Origin: Chryseobacterium shigense
Lineage (GTDB): Bacteria; Bacteroidota; Bacteroidia; Flavobacteriales; Weeksellaceae
DNA length: 64,000 nt
Assembly (NCBI RefSeq): GCF_014207845.1
Contig: NZ_JACHLC010000001.1
Coordinates: 1,178,001 to 1,242,000, forward strand
Reading direction: 5' to 3'
A program made the position numbers and the translations under genes. The notes beneath the pieces were generated by a model. It saw nothing but the letters and a program-made list of their open reading frames with translations. It did not search any database and had not been told where the DNA came from. Of this stretch, positions 18,601 through 27,466 are shown one piece after another. Every line of letters starts with the position of its first letter. Position 1 is the first letter of the stretch.

Positions 18601-20997
18601 GTAAAAGACTTCAATAGGAATTACAACAATATTCACGTTCCTGATTATTCAAAATTTCCTTTGTTTTCAAAAATTTATCAAAATTTCAAAGGAAAAGAGC
18701 TTCGGTTAACCGAAGTTCAAAAAGCAGGAATCGGAAGGATGACCACAAAAGGAGTTGGACTTCTAGCACACGAAGTAGGATTCGGGAAAACCTTATCGGG
18801 TATTCTTTCGATGTACGAAGCCATGGAAAGGGGAAATGCTAAAAGACCACTCATTGTGGTTCCGAATGATACTATTTTGAAACAATGGGTGGATACGATT
18901 TTTGAAACCATTCCCGATGCGAAAGTGAATGTTTTAGGAAATCTCGGTAGAGATTATGATTTATCAAAATTCGATAATAAAGATGGAGAAATCACCCTCG
19001 TAACCTACGAAGGTTTCAATAATATCGGTTTCTCTCAAGAGATTACAGAACGTTTGGCTTCTAGATTCAATTACATCTCTTCAAGCGAGCTCAAAGGGGT
19101 AACGAATTCCGAAAGGGATTTTCAGAAAGAACTGGAAAAGGATAAAGAGATGCAAGGTAAAATGAAGCGTGGAAAAGTCTATGATTGGGAAGATTTTGGG
19201 TTTGACCACAAAACTTTTGATGAAGCTCATAATGCCAATCACATCATCGGAAAAGTAAGGATTGAAGACCGCCGTTTCGCTTCCGATTTTCGGAGTCAAA
19301 ATCAACAAACCTCAAAATTGGGTATTAATACTTGGATGGCGGCACAATACATTCAGGAACAAAATGACGGGAGAAATGTCACCCTACTTTCAGCAACACC
19401 ATTCACCAATAAGCCTTTAGAATATTATTCAATATTGTCATTGATTGCCAATAAACGTCTGGAAGAATCGGGATATTTCAATGTTAATACCTTCTTTGAA
19501 ACCTTTATGGAAGCGGACAATGATATGGAGATTGATGCCAAAGGTGATGTGAAATTCAAAACCAATGTCCGCAGGTTTAAAAACAATTCTCTTTTTCAGC
19601 AACTTTTATCAGAATTTATTGATATTAAAGGAGAAGAAGACAATCCAGATCTGATTCGTCCGAACAAAATCAATAAAGAATATAAAATTGAGCAGAATGA
19701 CCTTACCCAAGAACAATATGATGTATTGACCGAAAACTTTAAGGAAGGCGAAAAAGGAGCAATTCTTACTCATATTTTAAATGCACGAAAAATTGCGATA
19801 TCACCTTATCTTTCTCCTTACTACGATGGCGAAATCCCAACGGTAAAAGAGTTTGTGGAAAATTCTCCGAAATTAAATGAAACGATGAATTTAATCCGGC
19901 AGAATAAAAAAGACATTCCCGAATCGGGACAGATCATTTATTCCGAACTGGCAGTAGAAGAATTTCCGAAACTCAAAGAATATCTTGTACTGCTGATTGG
20001 CTACAAACCGGAAGAAGTTGGAATAATTACTGGAGCAACAAGCAAAGCCAATCGGCTGAAAATTCAGGATGAATTCAATTCCGGAAAAATAAAAATCGTT
20101 ATCGGAAGTGAAGCTATTCAGGAAGGAATGAACCTTCAGGAAAACACCTCGGATTTATATTTACTGTCTTTGCCGTATAATTTCACATCGCTTCGCCAAA
20201 CGGAGGGAAGAGCTTGGCGACAAGGCAATCAATGGGAAAATGTCAGAATCAATTTTATGCTCACAAATGATAGTATTGATGTGTTTATGCTTCAGAAATT
20301 ACAAGCTAAACAGGCGAGATATTTGGAGGCGATGAAGAAAGGTGCTGATGTAATTGATATTTCGGATATTGACACGCAGGAACTAAAAACATCTATCATT
20401 ACCAATCCTGAAACCAGAGCCAATATTGAAGTTGAAATTCTGAAGAAAAAATTGGAAGGTGAAAAAAGCCGATTTCTTGCGGACAGTGCTTTTGTATCAA
20501 GAAAATTTGAAGAGTACACCAAAGAAAAGGAAAAAGTAACCCAAGCTGAACTTTCTTACAACAGAATTGAAGGGTATGCCAATGAAAATGATGACAAAGC
20601 GGATTATTGGAAAGACCAGCTTCCATACTATCAAAATAAGATTGAGCTTGCTAAAATTGACCTCGAAAAAGTAGTTCAAAAACTCGCTGAGAAAGGGGTA
20701 AATGTTTTGGATATAGAAAAGCAAACCGAAATCACGGAAGCTAAAATCGAAGAACTGGATATGCAAATAGAAAATCTTCCGGAGCTAAAAAAGGAATTAA
20801 TCACTCAATACAGATTAGAGAAAAAAGAATCCCTGAAAATTGCTGAAAACCGTGATTATGTGAAAGAAAGGGAAACGGAGAATTTTGAATTATTTATAAA
20901 TAAAGAACCTTACACAACTTTGAGCGCTAATTCTGTGATAGAAAAAGAAAATATTTTAAAAGAACAATCTGAAAAATATTCTGGAAGAAAAAGGTAA
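15652..20997 (+). CDS. Giant Toprim-like / N6-adenine methylase / SF2 helicase protein
   Basis: A 1781-residue protein. Residues 95-185 resemble a Toprim fold but the acidic DxD site reads LSGNAIGN, so it looks degenerate. A low-complexity linker (215-305) follows, then an N6-adenine methylase with motif I EPSIGTGNF near 417 and NPPYG near 492. The SF2/SNF2-type helicase has EVGFGKT near 1040, DEAHN near 1189, LLSATPFTNKP near 1246 and EGRAWRQGNQ near 1516. A coiled-coil tail closes it. Such proteins are widespread on Bacteroidota conjugative elements and resemble phage DarB-type antirestriction proteins; protecting incoming DNA is plausible but unproven. Specificity cannot be read from sequence. 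Confidence 0.88.
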   Translation: MIDFPKQEDAAITENQLPARIINQISPNRYKLTDYFEEKGISKNLIHQNTSQIYYEYSGKKYLGIAIPNHSGGFEILHPQNHHLIGKSGISEIKGSKNEMVVFENALDTLSFLRLLEMENRKNSRTLITLHSAENMDFLFKQYKNFDGKLMLCLSGNAIGNAITQKISDFFEGRNIRDVRSFYGISESGNSNLNHYLINKLRNEQKIANFSTLNLSKDENTAIKSGTVPETQPVESGTTRQDAGKSFEESQSVQNRNNTSRQAVGSNNAGNGLADPERSNLGGGQAGRSSISPQHNDVRKNEKGEYSLGGILTPTTRIQKLDALILQYKEQKLTNQQVAEIVSAACFVSDDQKIHLRENLIITDDLKNICNQYKSGGTDKKGRGILDEYYTDSKIVDTVRNLIKDEFKGKSHISVLEPSIGTGNFVYAAKGLDVKCTITAFEINETTAKIAKIFHPETDINLRSFESEFIGETGIKTNPKEFKNKYDLIIGNPPYGDHRGYYKGLGEEPHVSKYEDYFVKRSLDVLKDGGTLAMVLPSAWLNRQKKLNGAEVINAFRLPSGVFAGTKIGTDIIILKKNTHKQTQDISGYFDQNKERVLGEMKERSNQFGRMETYVSGNLDDALLQIEKFQSQKNTARIGNLFEDLFSDNDKSKEVEGTSLSIRTGEKTQTVISDTRQERKTLLTNAQNKVIEVLQTLNDIKFKSPAVNAEIRKYEKYKTSVDTLSPEQLNTLFKNAEKILERNYSKNEEYKVQTQPNIKPSILKYQFKKEDTIVPTSLQNNPDISQELINAFKDTHYDGTLNNYGKHYQFANYVDGQWIHDFYYAEGNIYKKLEQLEIDFKDKYAVGGTENQYEKQKALLEKVLPKAKTLDEIIISPNHEFVHQFHLGTVEKIRYNQASKQQEAVIESYSLADKFKDFVRDLPSEAFAGSSSWEVRQFVDNETVTGSDKERNALIRERRKEAANDLFNKFLREELPEDLRKRFVKDFNRNYNNIHVPDYSKFPLFSKIYQNFKGKELRLTEVQKAGIGRMTTKGVGLLAHEVGFGKTLSGILSMYEAMERGNAKRPLIVVPNDTILKQWVDTIFETIPDAKVNVLGNLGRDYDLSKFDNKDGEITLVTYEGFNNIGFSQEITERLASRFNYISSSELKGVTNSERDFQKELEKDKEMQGKMKRGKVYDWEDFGFDHKTFDEAHNANHIIGKVRIEDRRFASDFRSQNQQTSKLGINTWMAAQYIQEQNDGRNVTLLSATPFTNKPLEYYSILSLIANKRLEESGYFNVNTFFETFMEADNDMEIDAKGDVKFKTNVRRFKNNSLFQQLLSEFIDIKGEEDNPDLIRPNKINKEYKIEQNDLTQEQYDVLTENFKEGEKGAILTHILNARKIAISPYLSPYYDGEIPTVKEFVENSPKLNETMNLIRQNKKDIPESGQIIYSELAVEEFPKLKEYLVLLIGYKPEEVGIITGATSKANRLKIQDEFNSGKIKIVIGSEAIQEGMNLQENTSDLYLLSLPYNFTSLRQTEGRAWRQGNQWENVRINFMLTNDSIDVFMLQKLQAKQARYLEAMKKGADVIDISDIDTQELKTSIITNPETRANIEVEILKKKLEGEKSRFLADSAFVSRKFEEYTKEKEKVTQAELSYNRIEGYANENDDKADYWKDQLPYYQNKIELAKIDLEKVVQKLAEKGVNVLDIEKQTEITEAKIEELDMQIENLPELKKELITQYRLEKKESLKIAENRDYVKERETENFELFINKEPYTTLSANSVIEKENILKEQSEKYSGRKR

Positions 20998-21054
20998 AAT
21001 CGAGACAAAATTTCTCTTTTTATTGATATTCTATAGGAAATAAGTCAAAAAAAT

Positions 21055-21085
21055 TTGCGTAAATAGAAAATCGTAAATACATTTG
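21055..21085 (+). promoter_or_regulatory. Bacteroidota promoter of the T6SS cluster
   Basis: TTG at 21055-21057 and TACATTTG at 21078-21085, separated by 20 bases, match the TTG-N19..21-TAnnTTTG consensus. The expected start point near 21092 falls just upstream of the ATG at 21106, giving a very short leader. It sits at the border between the methylase-helicase gene and the first T6SS gene. Confidence 0.7.
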
Positions 21086-21105
21086 TAGGAAACGTGAAAA
21101 ACCAA

Positions 21106-22170
21106 ATGAAGAAAAAGCGTGTCAATTTCTTACCCAATGTTGATCCAAAAATTTATATAAGCTTCGGAATTATCTTATTTTTAAGCTTATTTTTTTTACT
21201 CTACCAGTATTTTCGTCATGTAGATTGCGAAAATGCCAATTACTATATTCATGCAGATGAATATATTGTTAATAAAGTCGTTGAATTCAATGATAATACA
21301 AAAGGAGCCACTTCTTGGGAATGGGATTTTGGTGATAGCACAACAATAGACACGAGGCAGCGTACTCTTCATTATTATAAAAAGCCGGGAGAATACATTG
21401 TAAAGCTCAAAATCAATGGAAACTGCACCCACGAAAAATCAGTAACCATTACCAGCATTAGTCAGCAAACAGGATATTTGCCTATTATTATGGCTCCTGA
21501 TGTAGCAACAGTAGGAGATCTTGTTTATTTTGATGCAGAAAAAGAAGGAGGAGAATCGTGGGAATGGAGTTTCGGAGAAACAGCCAGTACAGATGCGTTA
21601 GGAAAATCCCCTGTGTATCGTTTCAAAACAACGGGAGATAAAAAAATAACCCTTATTGTAAACGGAGATGTAGAACACAATGCTGTAAAAACAATTTATG
21701 TCGCTCCAAAGACAATTAAAGCAAAACAAAAAATTGATATTAAATCTTACGAATTTGAGAAGCCTCATTCTACATTTTCATTGCCAATAGGAAGTGCACA
21801 AAAAGATCCTTTGGTGGATATGTTGCAATATATTCCTGTTTCTCCTAAAACAAAATCCAAAAAAGATTCCATAATAGCAGCAAAAAAAGCTCCAGAAATT
21901 TCCAACGAGCAGTTTCAGTTATTGCTTAATCAGGTAGCTGCTCAAGCCAAAACTAAAGACGATTTTAAAGATTATCTCTGTGAAAGGTACGATATTCCTG
22001 TTGTTGCCAATGATAAAAAGCTGATTCCTTTTGAACAGTTCTGTCAGAATATTGCAGGAAAAAAAATAAAAATTACAGCATTACGCCTAAATAAAGATGC
22101 TAATAACTGTATTCAGAATATCAATATCCAATATAAAGTCAAAAAATATTTGATTTGGATGAAGGAGTAA
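21106..22170 (+). CDS. Membrane-anchored PKD-domain protein, T6SS membrane-complex candidate
   Basis: A 354-residue protein with one N-terminal membrane helix (residues about 14-35) and two PKD/Ig-like domains, marked by SWEWDFGD near residue 71 and SWEWSFGE near 152. A lysine-rich linker and an unrecognised C-terminal domain with a conserved-looking CERYDIP motif follow. It opens the T6SS cluster. Bacteroidota systems lack TssJLM and instead use TssN, O, P, Q and R. This is a candidate for one of the P or R roles, but I cannot tell which. The GTG at 21094 is an alternative start; the ATG at 21106 fits the promoter better. Confidence 0.75.
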   Translation: MKKKRVNFLPNVDPKIYISFGIILFLSLFFLLYQYFRHVDCENANYYIHADEYIVNKVVEFNDNTKGATSWEWDFGDSTTIDTRQRTLHYYKKPGEYIVKLKINGNCTHEKSVTITSISQQTGYLPIIMAPDVATVGDLVYFDAEKEGGESWEWSFGETASTDALGKSPVYRFKTTGDKKITLIVNGDVEHNAVKTIYVAPKTIKAKQKIDIKSYEFEKPHSTFSLPIGSAQKDPLVDMLQYIPVSPKTKSKKDSIIAAKKAPEISNEQFQLLLNQVAAQAKTKDDFKDYLCERYDIPVVANDKKLIPFEQFCQNIAGKKIKITALRLNKDANNCIQNINIQYKVKKYLIWMKE

Positions 22171-22197
22171 AAAAAAATAAAAACACAAAATTTTAAG

Positions 22198-24666
22198 ATG
22201 AACCAAACCAACACCTATAATCTGGAGGTTACCAAAGCACTTAACATTGCCCAAAAAATTGGCAGAGAAAACCTTAATGCCTATTACACAGGAGCACATC
22301 TTTTAAAGGCAATGCTTACAAGAGATTTATCCTTGCTAAAACAGCTAGAAGCAATGGGTATAGATGTTTTTTATATGGAAGAATGGGCAGAAGTTCGTAT
22401 AGAAGAGCTCCCAAAATCTCCTAACAAATACTCTTGTGAACCCGACGAAATTATTGACGAAATTTTTGCAGAAGCAGATTCGGTAAGAGAATTATTGGCA
22501 GAAGAAGAAATATCTTTATTTGCGGTAATGGTGGCAGTAAGCTCTCCTGGAGTGGCTTTCAACTTCGATCAAATGAAAACCTTCCCCGTTTCCCGAAACG
22601 AATTACTAAAGGACGTTTCCACATTCGGAGGCGCAGAAACACAAGGAATAGCAGAACCTACAAAAAAAACAAACAAAGGATTTATACAGAAATACTGCAT
22701 CAACAAAAAAGAACAAGTTAAAAAGAGAAATAAAAAAGAATTATTGGTTGGTAGAGATACAGAAATTAATAAAATTACCGAAATTCTTTGTCGTTTTAGT
22801 AAACAAAATGTATTGGTTATTGGTGACCACGGAGTAGGAAAAACTGCTTTAATAGAAGGATTTGTACAAAAAGTTTTGCTAAAACAAATTCCAGATATAC
22901 TTTCTGGACTTGAGGTGTTCGAGCTGGATATGGGAGCATTAATTGCTGGAGCTTCTTACAAGGGAGAAATAGAAGACAGGATTAAAAATATTGCTCAGGA
23001 ATTAAAAGCCATCCCGAAAGCAGTACTTATCATAGAAGAAATCCATTCTCTTTTTAGTAGCCACGGTTCAGATTCTGGGATTGTTAATTTATTGAAGAGT
23101 GAGCTTTCTAATGGTTTAACGCTCATTGCAACATCCACCATAGAAGAATACACCAAAAAAATTGAAAAAGAACAAGGTTTAGCAGGAATGTTCGAGCTTT
23201 TAAAATTGGAGGAATCCAATGACGAAATGCACCTAAGAATGCTAAAGCAAACATTGGAAGATTATCAAATACATCATAAAATAACCATTGATAACGAGAC
23301 AATGAAAGAAGCAATAAGGCTCTCTAAAAGGTATATGAAAGAGAAAAGTTTACCTGCTTCTGCCATAGATTTAATAGATCATACTATGTCTGTACTAAAA
23401 ACAGCAGGAGAATCTTTTTTAAAAGAAAGAAATCATTTAATCACAAGGATTATCATTTTAGAAGACAATACCAATAACCATACAGAAGAAGAAAGAAGAA
23501 TGCATGCAGATTGGTTGCTAAAAGATTTTGTAGAAAAAACCAAATACCTCATTAGTACAGCAGACGCACAAGAGGAAGAAAAAGAACTTCCAAAATTTGA
23601 AAATACCGACGAACTGCTTAAATTCTCCAGAGAATTGATTGAAAAAACAGAAAAAATCGCTCAAGAAAAAAGAACGCATATTACCGAGTTTGATTTGGGA
23701 TTGATTATTTCTCAAAAAACAAATATCCCGATTGGCAAACTGAAAGAGGAAGAAAAACAAAAGCTCAACGATATGGAGGGCGTACTCGCCCGGAGAGTAG
23801 TTGGGCAGGACCACGCCATTACCATAGTTTCGGAAGCCGTGCTAGAAACCCGTTCTGGATTAAGCAAAGCAGGGCAACCAATAGGATCGTTTTTCTTTTT
23901 AGGACCCACAGGAACTGGAAAAACCGAATTGGCAAAATCTTTGGCGGAATTTCTTTTTCAAGATGAAAACGCCATTATTCGTTTCGATATGTCGGAGTTT
24001 AAAGAAGAGCATTCCGCAGCATTATTGTACGGAGCTCCTCCAGGATATGTTGGATATGAGGAAGGCGGACTTTTGGTAAACAAAATAAGACAAAAACCTT
24101 ATTCTATTGTGCTTTTTGATGAAATTGAAAAAGCCCACGCTTCCGTTTTTGATGTTTTTTTACAAATTATGGATGAAGGAAAATTGCACGATCGTTTAGG
24201 GAAAGAAGGGGATTTTTCTAATGCCATCATCCTTTTTACCTCCAATATTGGTTCAGATTTTATCGTAGAATCCTTCGGAAGAGGAGAAATCCCACCATCA
24301 TCAAAATTATTAGAAATGATGAGCCGTTTTTTTCGTCCAGAGTTTTTGGGTCGTCTTACGGAAACCATTCCTTTTGCGCCAATTAGTAAGGATAATGCAT
24401 TGAAAATCTTCGAAATACACCTTAAAAAAGAATTGCTGGATTTGGCTAAAAACCTTAATATAGACTTAGTAATAACCCAAGAAGCCAAAGAATATCTTTC
24501 TACAGAAGGATACGATATAAAATACGGAGCAAGACCATTAAAAGGGGTAATTCGTGGAAGATTAAGAAGACCTTTAGCGAAAAAAATCGTTGCTGGAGAA
24601 TTTAAAGATGGTGATACTGTAGAAGTTTCATTGGCAGATAATGACCTGATCTGGAGAAAATTATAA
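22198..24666 (+). CDS. tssH: TssH (ClpV-type AAA+ ATPase)
   Basis: An 822-residue Clp/Hsp100 ATPase that disassembles the contracted TssB-TssC sheath. The N-terminal double Clp-N domain covers residues 1-150. The first nucleotide site is GDHGVGKTA near residue 208 with IIEEIHSLF, and the second is GPTGTGKTEL near 567 with LFDEIEKAH near 637. The C-terminal Clp D2-small domain closes the protein (YGARPLKGVIRGRL). The M-domain is short, as in ClpV and unlike ClpB. The context with TssB, C and K makes the ClpV assignment firm. A 27-base gap separates it from the PKD gene. Confidence 0.93.
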   Translation: MNQTNTYNLEVTKALNIAQKIGRENLNAYYTGAHLLKAMLTRDLSLLKQLEAMGIDVFYMEEWAEVRIEELPKSPNKYSCEPDEIIDEIFAEADSVRELLAEEEISLFAVMVAVSSPGVAFNFDQMKTFPVSRNELLKDVSTFGGAETQGIAEPTKKTNKGFIQKYCINKKEQVKKRNKKELLVGRDTEINKITEILCRFSKQNVLVIGDHGVGKTALIEGFVQKVLLKQIPDILSGLEVFELDMGALIAGASYKGEIEDRIKNIAQELKAIPKAVLIIEEIHSLFSSHGSDSGIVNLLKSELSNGLTLIATSTIEEYTKKIEKEQGLAGMFELLKLEESNDEMHLRMLKQTLEDYQIHHKITIDNETMKEAIRLSKRYMKEKSLPASAIDLIDHTMSVLKTAGESFLKERNHLITRIIILEDNTNNHTEEERRMHADWLLKDFVEKTKYLISTADAQEEEKELPKFENTDELLKFSRELIEKTEKIAQEKRTHITEFDLGLIISQKTNIPIGKLKEEEKQKLNDMEGVLARRVVGQDHAITIVSEAVLETRSGLSKAGQPIGSFFFLGPTGTGKTELAKSLAEFLFQDENAIIRFDMSEFKEEHSAALLYGAPPGYVGYEEGGLLVNKIRQKPYSIVLFDEIEKAHASVFDVFLQIMDEGKLHDRLGKEGDFSNAIILFTSNIGSDFIVESFGRGEIPPSSKLLEMMSRFFRPEFLGRLTETIPFAPISKDNALKIFEIHLKKELLDLAKNLNIDLVITQEAKEYLSTEGYDIKYGARPLKGVIRGRLRRPLAKKIVAGEFKDGDTVEVSLADNDLIWRKL

Positions 24667-24880
24667 TGAATTATGCATTGCATTAATTGTAATAAAATTT
24701 GATTATTATTCACAAAGTATTTGTTATTGATGAATATGAGACTGTTTATGATTGATATAATTTATAGTAATTAAATAAATGATATTTTCATAATTTATTC
24801 ATTTCAGTTTTTTATTTAATTTTTCGTTAATTTTTAGTCTAAAAAGCTTGTTTATTGATAATATTTTATAGATAAATTGC

Positions 24881-24888
24881 TATATTTG
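24881..24888 (+). promoter_or_regulatory. Putative -7 promoter element of the second T6SS transcript
   Basis: TATATTTG fits TAnnTTTG and lies 17 bases before the ATG at 24905, at the end of a 235-base AT-rich gap after tssH that holds no gene. The nearest upstream TTG is 23 bases away, longer than usual, so the -33 element is weak. Confidence 0.5.
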
Positions 24889-24904
24889 TTAAAAACCAAA
24901 TTTG

Positions 24905-25552
24905 ATGAAATTTAATAAGCTATTTTATATAATCGTACATTTGATATTCTGTATCATTGCTTTTTCATGCAGTAGCAAGAAATATATCAGAGAGATTCCC
25001 TATAATTATTCATCTGACTCATTTTCTCAAACCGTTCAAAAACAAAAAGAACAATCTGATTCCAATTATTCAGTTGTAGATGATAATCCAGCGGGTCTTA
25101 GTGATGATATTTTAAAAATCAAAGAAAAGTATTCCATTATTTTGGAGGTGATGCCGAAGGAAATCAGAGATTACAAATTATATTCTTATTTGGATGAATG
25201 GATAGGTACTCCTTATAAGAAACAAATGTTGGAAAAGCAAGTAGGCGTGGAAGCATCCTATTTTGTTCAAGCATTGTACAGTGATATATACAAAGAAACC
25301 TTTCCCAAAACTCCAGACGGCATCTTTCGTTCCAAAGCCATTCAGCTTTTTACAGGAAGGACTTTTTTAAAAGAAGGAGATCTCATTTTTTTCCGCTATG
25401 ATAAATTCCACCCCATTTCTGATGTAGGAATTTACCTTCATAATGACAGGATTCTAGCATGTACAGCTCAGGGACTTAACATTTACAATTTTAACGACGA
25501 ATATTTTCAGCTTCGCTATGTGGCAGCGGGAAGACTAAAAGAAAAGCAATAA
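24905..25552 (+). CDS. NlpC/P60-like lipoprotein lacking catalytic residues, T6SS-associated
   Basis: A 215-residue lipoprotein (lipobox AFSC, Cys at residue 22). The C-terminal half aligns by eye with the NlpC/P60 fold: GTPYKKQ, then VEASYFVQALY where active enzymes have DCSGFVxxLY, then LKEGDLIFF, then ISDVGIYL where enzymes have a catalytic His in ISHVGIYL. Both the nucleophilic Cys (now Ala) and the His (now Asp) are missing, so it is probably a binding or structural module. As the lipoprotein of the cluster it is a candidate for TssQ in the Bacteroidota membrane complex. It is directly followed by tssG. Confidence 0.75.
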   Translation: MKFNKLFYIIVHLIFCIIAFSCSSKKYIREIPYNYSSDSFSQTVQKQKEQSDSNYSVVDDNPAGLSDDILKIKEKYSIILEVMPKEIRDYKLYSYLDEWIGTPYKKQMLEKQVGVEASYFVQALYSDIYKETFPKTPDGIFRSKAIQLFTGRTFLKEGDLIFFRYDKFHPISDVGIYLHNDRILACTAQGLNIYNFNDEYFQLRYVAAGRLKEKQ

Positions 25553-26491
25553 ATGATGGGGCATATCAACTATATAGCAGATGTTATTAGAACGCTTGAA
25601 CATGATGTAAGAGCTGAAGTAATCATTAACAACCTACAAGAGAATAACGATATTACAGATGAACAATATGTAATCCGTAAAGAAGGTCAGTTCTCAAGAG
25701 CATACCGTTTCGATGTACTGGATTCCAAAATAGTTGATTACAATTACGACAGTACTCAAATACTGAGTTTGGATTTATCCCGAGACAGCATGTACGATAT
25801 GCTCCCTGAAGGAACAACACACGCTTCCAAAAATGACACTCCCGAAAAGGATGTAGATGTTATGATTCGGGAATACAACAACCAGAAGAAGCAACAAAAA
25901 TCCGCAAGAATATTCTTTCAACCTTTTGAGAATGAAATCTTCAGGTATGGCGTGAGTACAGAAAATTTTGAAAATGAATTTTTGTATGGGCTTAACGGCA
26001 GTTCAGCACCGGAAATGTTTTATGACTTCTGGAATATTGATCGTGATTTTCCACCGCTATTGGTTTCTAAATTCATACGGTTATTACCTTTTGCCTATAA
26101 AATAGTAGGAAATATTCCGCTTGCTACTCACATTCTTTCTGTTCTGCTAGAAGAACCTGTGGTAGTAAATGACAGGGATTATCAGGAATATGCCGATGAA
26201 AGTCAGGGAATTTCCTTGGGAGAAACCCGTCTCGGCTTGGATAGTATTACAGGCACCCGTTACGACGATTATTCTCGCCATCTTGACGTTAAGATAGGGC
26301 CGTTGGAAAAATCTTCGTTTACTGATTTTATCCATGATGGTAACAAAAAGAAATTTACAGAAATGTTTTACGAGCACTTCTTTCCGCTAGAAGTCGAAAT
26401 AAAAACCATTATTCTTCTTCCGAAGAATAAACAAAACTTTGAATTTAATAACACAGAAGCACCCGTTTTGGGCTATAATACGAGCATATGA
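25553..26491 (+). CDS. tssG: TssG baseplate protein
   Basis: A 312-residue protein of the T6SS baseplate wedge. The block KIGPLEKSSFTDF and the ending APVLGYNTSI are characteristic of TssG, as is the AEVIINNLQ start. It follows the lipoprotein without a gap and overlaps tssN by 4 bases. The Bacteroidota TssG is divergent from the proteobacterial form; the assignment rests on these signatures plus the neighbouring genes. Confidence 0.82.
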   Translation: MMGHINYIADVIRTLEHDVRAEVIINNLQENNDITDEQYVIRKEGQFSRAYRFDVLDSKIVDYNYDSTQILSLDLSRDSMYDMLPEGTTHASKNDTPEKDVDVMIREYNNQKKQQKSARIFFQPFENEIFRYGVSTENFENEFLYGLNGSSAPEMFYDFWNIDRDFPPLLVSKFIRLLPFAYKIVGNIPLATHILSVLLEEPVVVNDRDYQEYADESQGISLGETRLGLDSITGTRYDDYSRHLDVKIGPLEKSSFTDFIHDGNKKKFTEMFYEHFFPLEVEIKTIILLPKNKQNFEFNNTEAPVLGYNTSI

Positions 26492-27453
26492 ACAAAATAA
26501 AGAAATATTTCACCAATTTATTCGATCCCCAATTGCTGGTCATAGTACTGGTAGTGATTGCGGTATGTATTATTCTTATGATGATATTTTCACAGAAAAC
26601 GTCTGATTTTAAAGAAAAATACCGGTCTAAATTTTACATTTATCTGTTTTCGTTTGCTTTTGTATATGCCATTATTGCTTTATTGGGGTACAATAAGCTT
26701 TTGCAGGATAATAATCTGTATGAATTTATTTTTTATCAAGTGTGTTCCCTCATCATAGGAATCATTCATTGTTATGCTTATCGAGGATATTTTGAAAAAT
26801 TTGGTTCTAAAAAACCAGTCAATGAATACCTGTTTGCTTTATTGTCCGTATGCTTTGCATCGGTTCCTTTTATGCTCATTTATACATTTCTGAATGGAAC
26901 TGATCTTGTTTACCTGATGCTGGGACATTTCATCGTATTTTTCATTCCCACTTTCCTTAACGATACTTTTAACCGTGCGATGAACATTCCTCCCAAAGTA
27001 TATGTTACTTGGCAGTTTCCAGAGAATTATAAAGAAAATATAGGACTTAGCGATGAAGAATGGCGAGATATGGTAGTGCTCACTTATGTTATGGACAAAG
27101 ATAAACAAGCAACCAAATACAGCGTTTACCGTGCCAAAGGACCAACCAGAATAGATTTTGGAAGACTTTTTTACAACTTTATTGTAGACTATAATCAAAG
27201 ACATCCCGGAGATGAAATACAGATTGAAGATGAAAACGGTCTTTTTGACTGGGTCTTTTTTCTACAACCTAAATGGTATGAACCGACCAAATATATTGAC
27301 CCTAAATTAACTCTTTATATGAACGGTATCGAAGAAAATAGTGTGGTTTTCTGCATGAGAACAGATCAGATGTTAGGGGAAAATAAATCAACTCAAAAGA
27401 CGGATTTTGAATATGATCAGAAAAAAGATAATGAACGAGTAATAAGCGAATAA
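26488..27453 (+). CDS. tssN: TssN, Bacteroidota T6SS membrane-complex core
   Basis: A 321-residue protein with about five membrane helices in the first 165 residues, followed by a cytoplasmic domain beginning PPKVYVTWQFPENYKENIGL. TssN is specific to Bacteroidota T6SS and links the baseplate to the membrane complex. The topology and the soluble domain (FDWVFFLQPKWYEPTKYIDP) match. It overlaps tssG by 4 bases (ATGA), so the two are translationally coupled. Confidence 0.87.
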   Translation: MNKIKKYFTNLFDPQLLVIVLVVIAVCIILMMIFSQKTSDFKEKYRSKFYIYLFSFAFVYAIIALLGYNKLLQDNNLYEFIFYQVCSLIIGIIHCYAYRGYFEKFGSKKPVNEYLFALLSVCFASVPFMLIYTFLNGTDLVYLMLGHFIVFFIPTFLNDTFNRAMNIPPKVYVTWQFPENYKENIGLSDEEWRDMVVLTYVMDKDKQATKYSVYRAKGPTRIDFGRLFYNFIVDYNQRHPGDEIQIEDENGLFDWVFFLQPKWYEPTKYIDPKLTLYMNGIEENSVVFCMRTDQMLGENKSTQKTDFEYDQKKDNERVISE

Positions 27454-27466
27454 ACTTAATAATTCC

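Noticed and set aside
24099..24713. 204-codon - strand frame opposite the end of tssH
   Set aside because: It lies antisense to the conserved second ATPase domain of TssH; composition is Ser/Leu/Ile-rich as expected of an antisense shadow.
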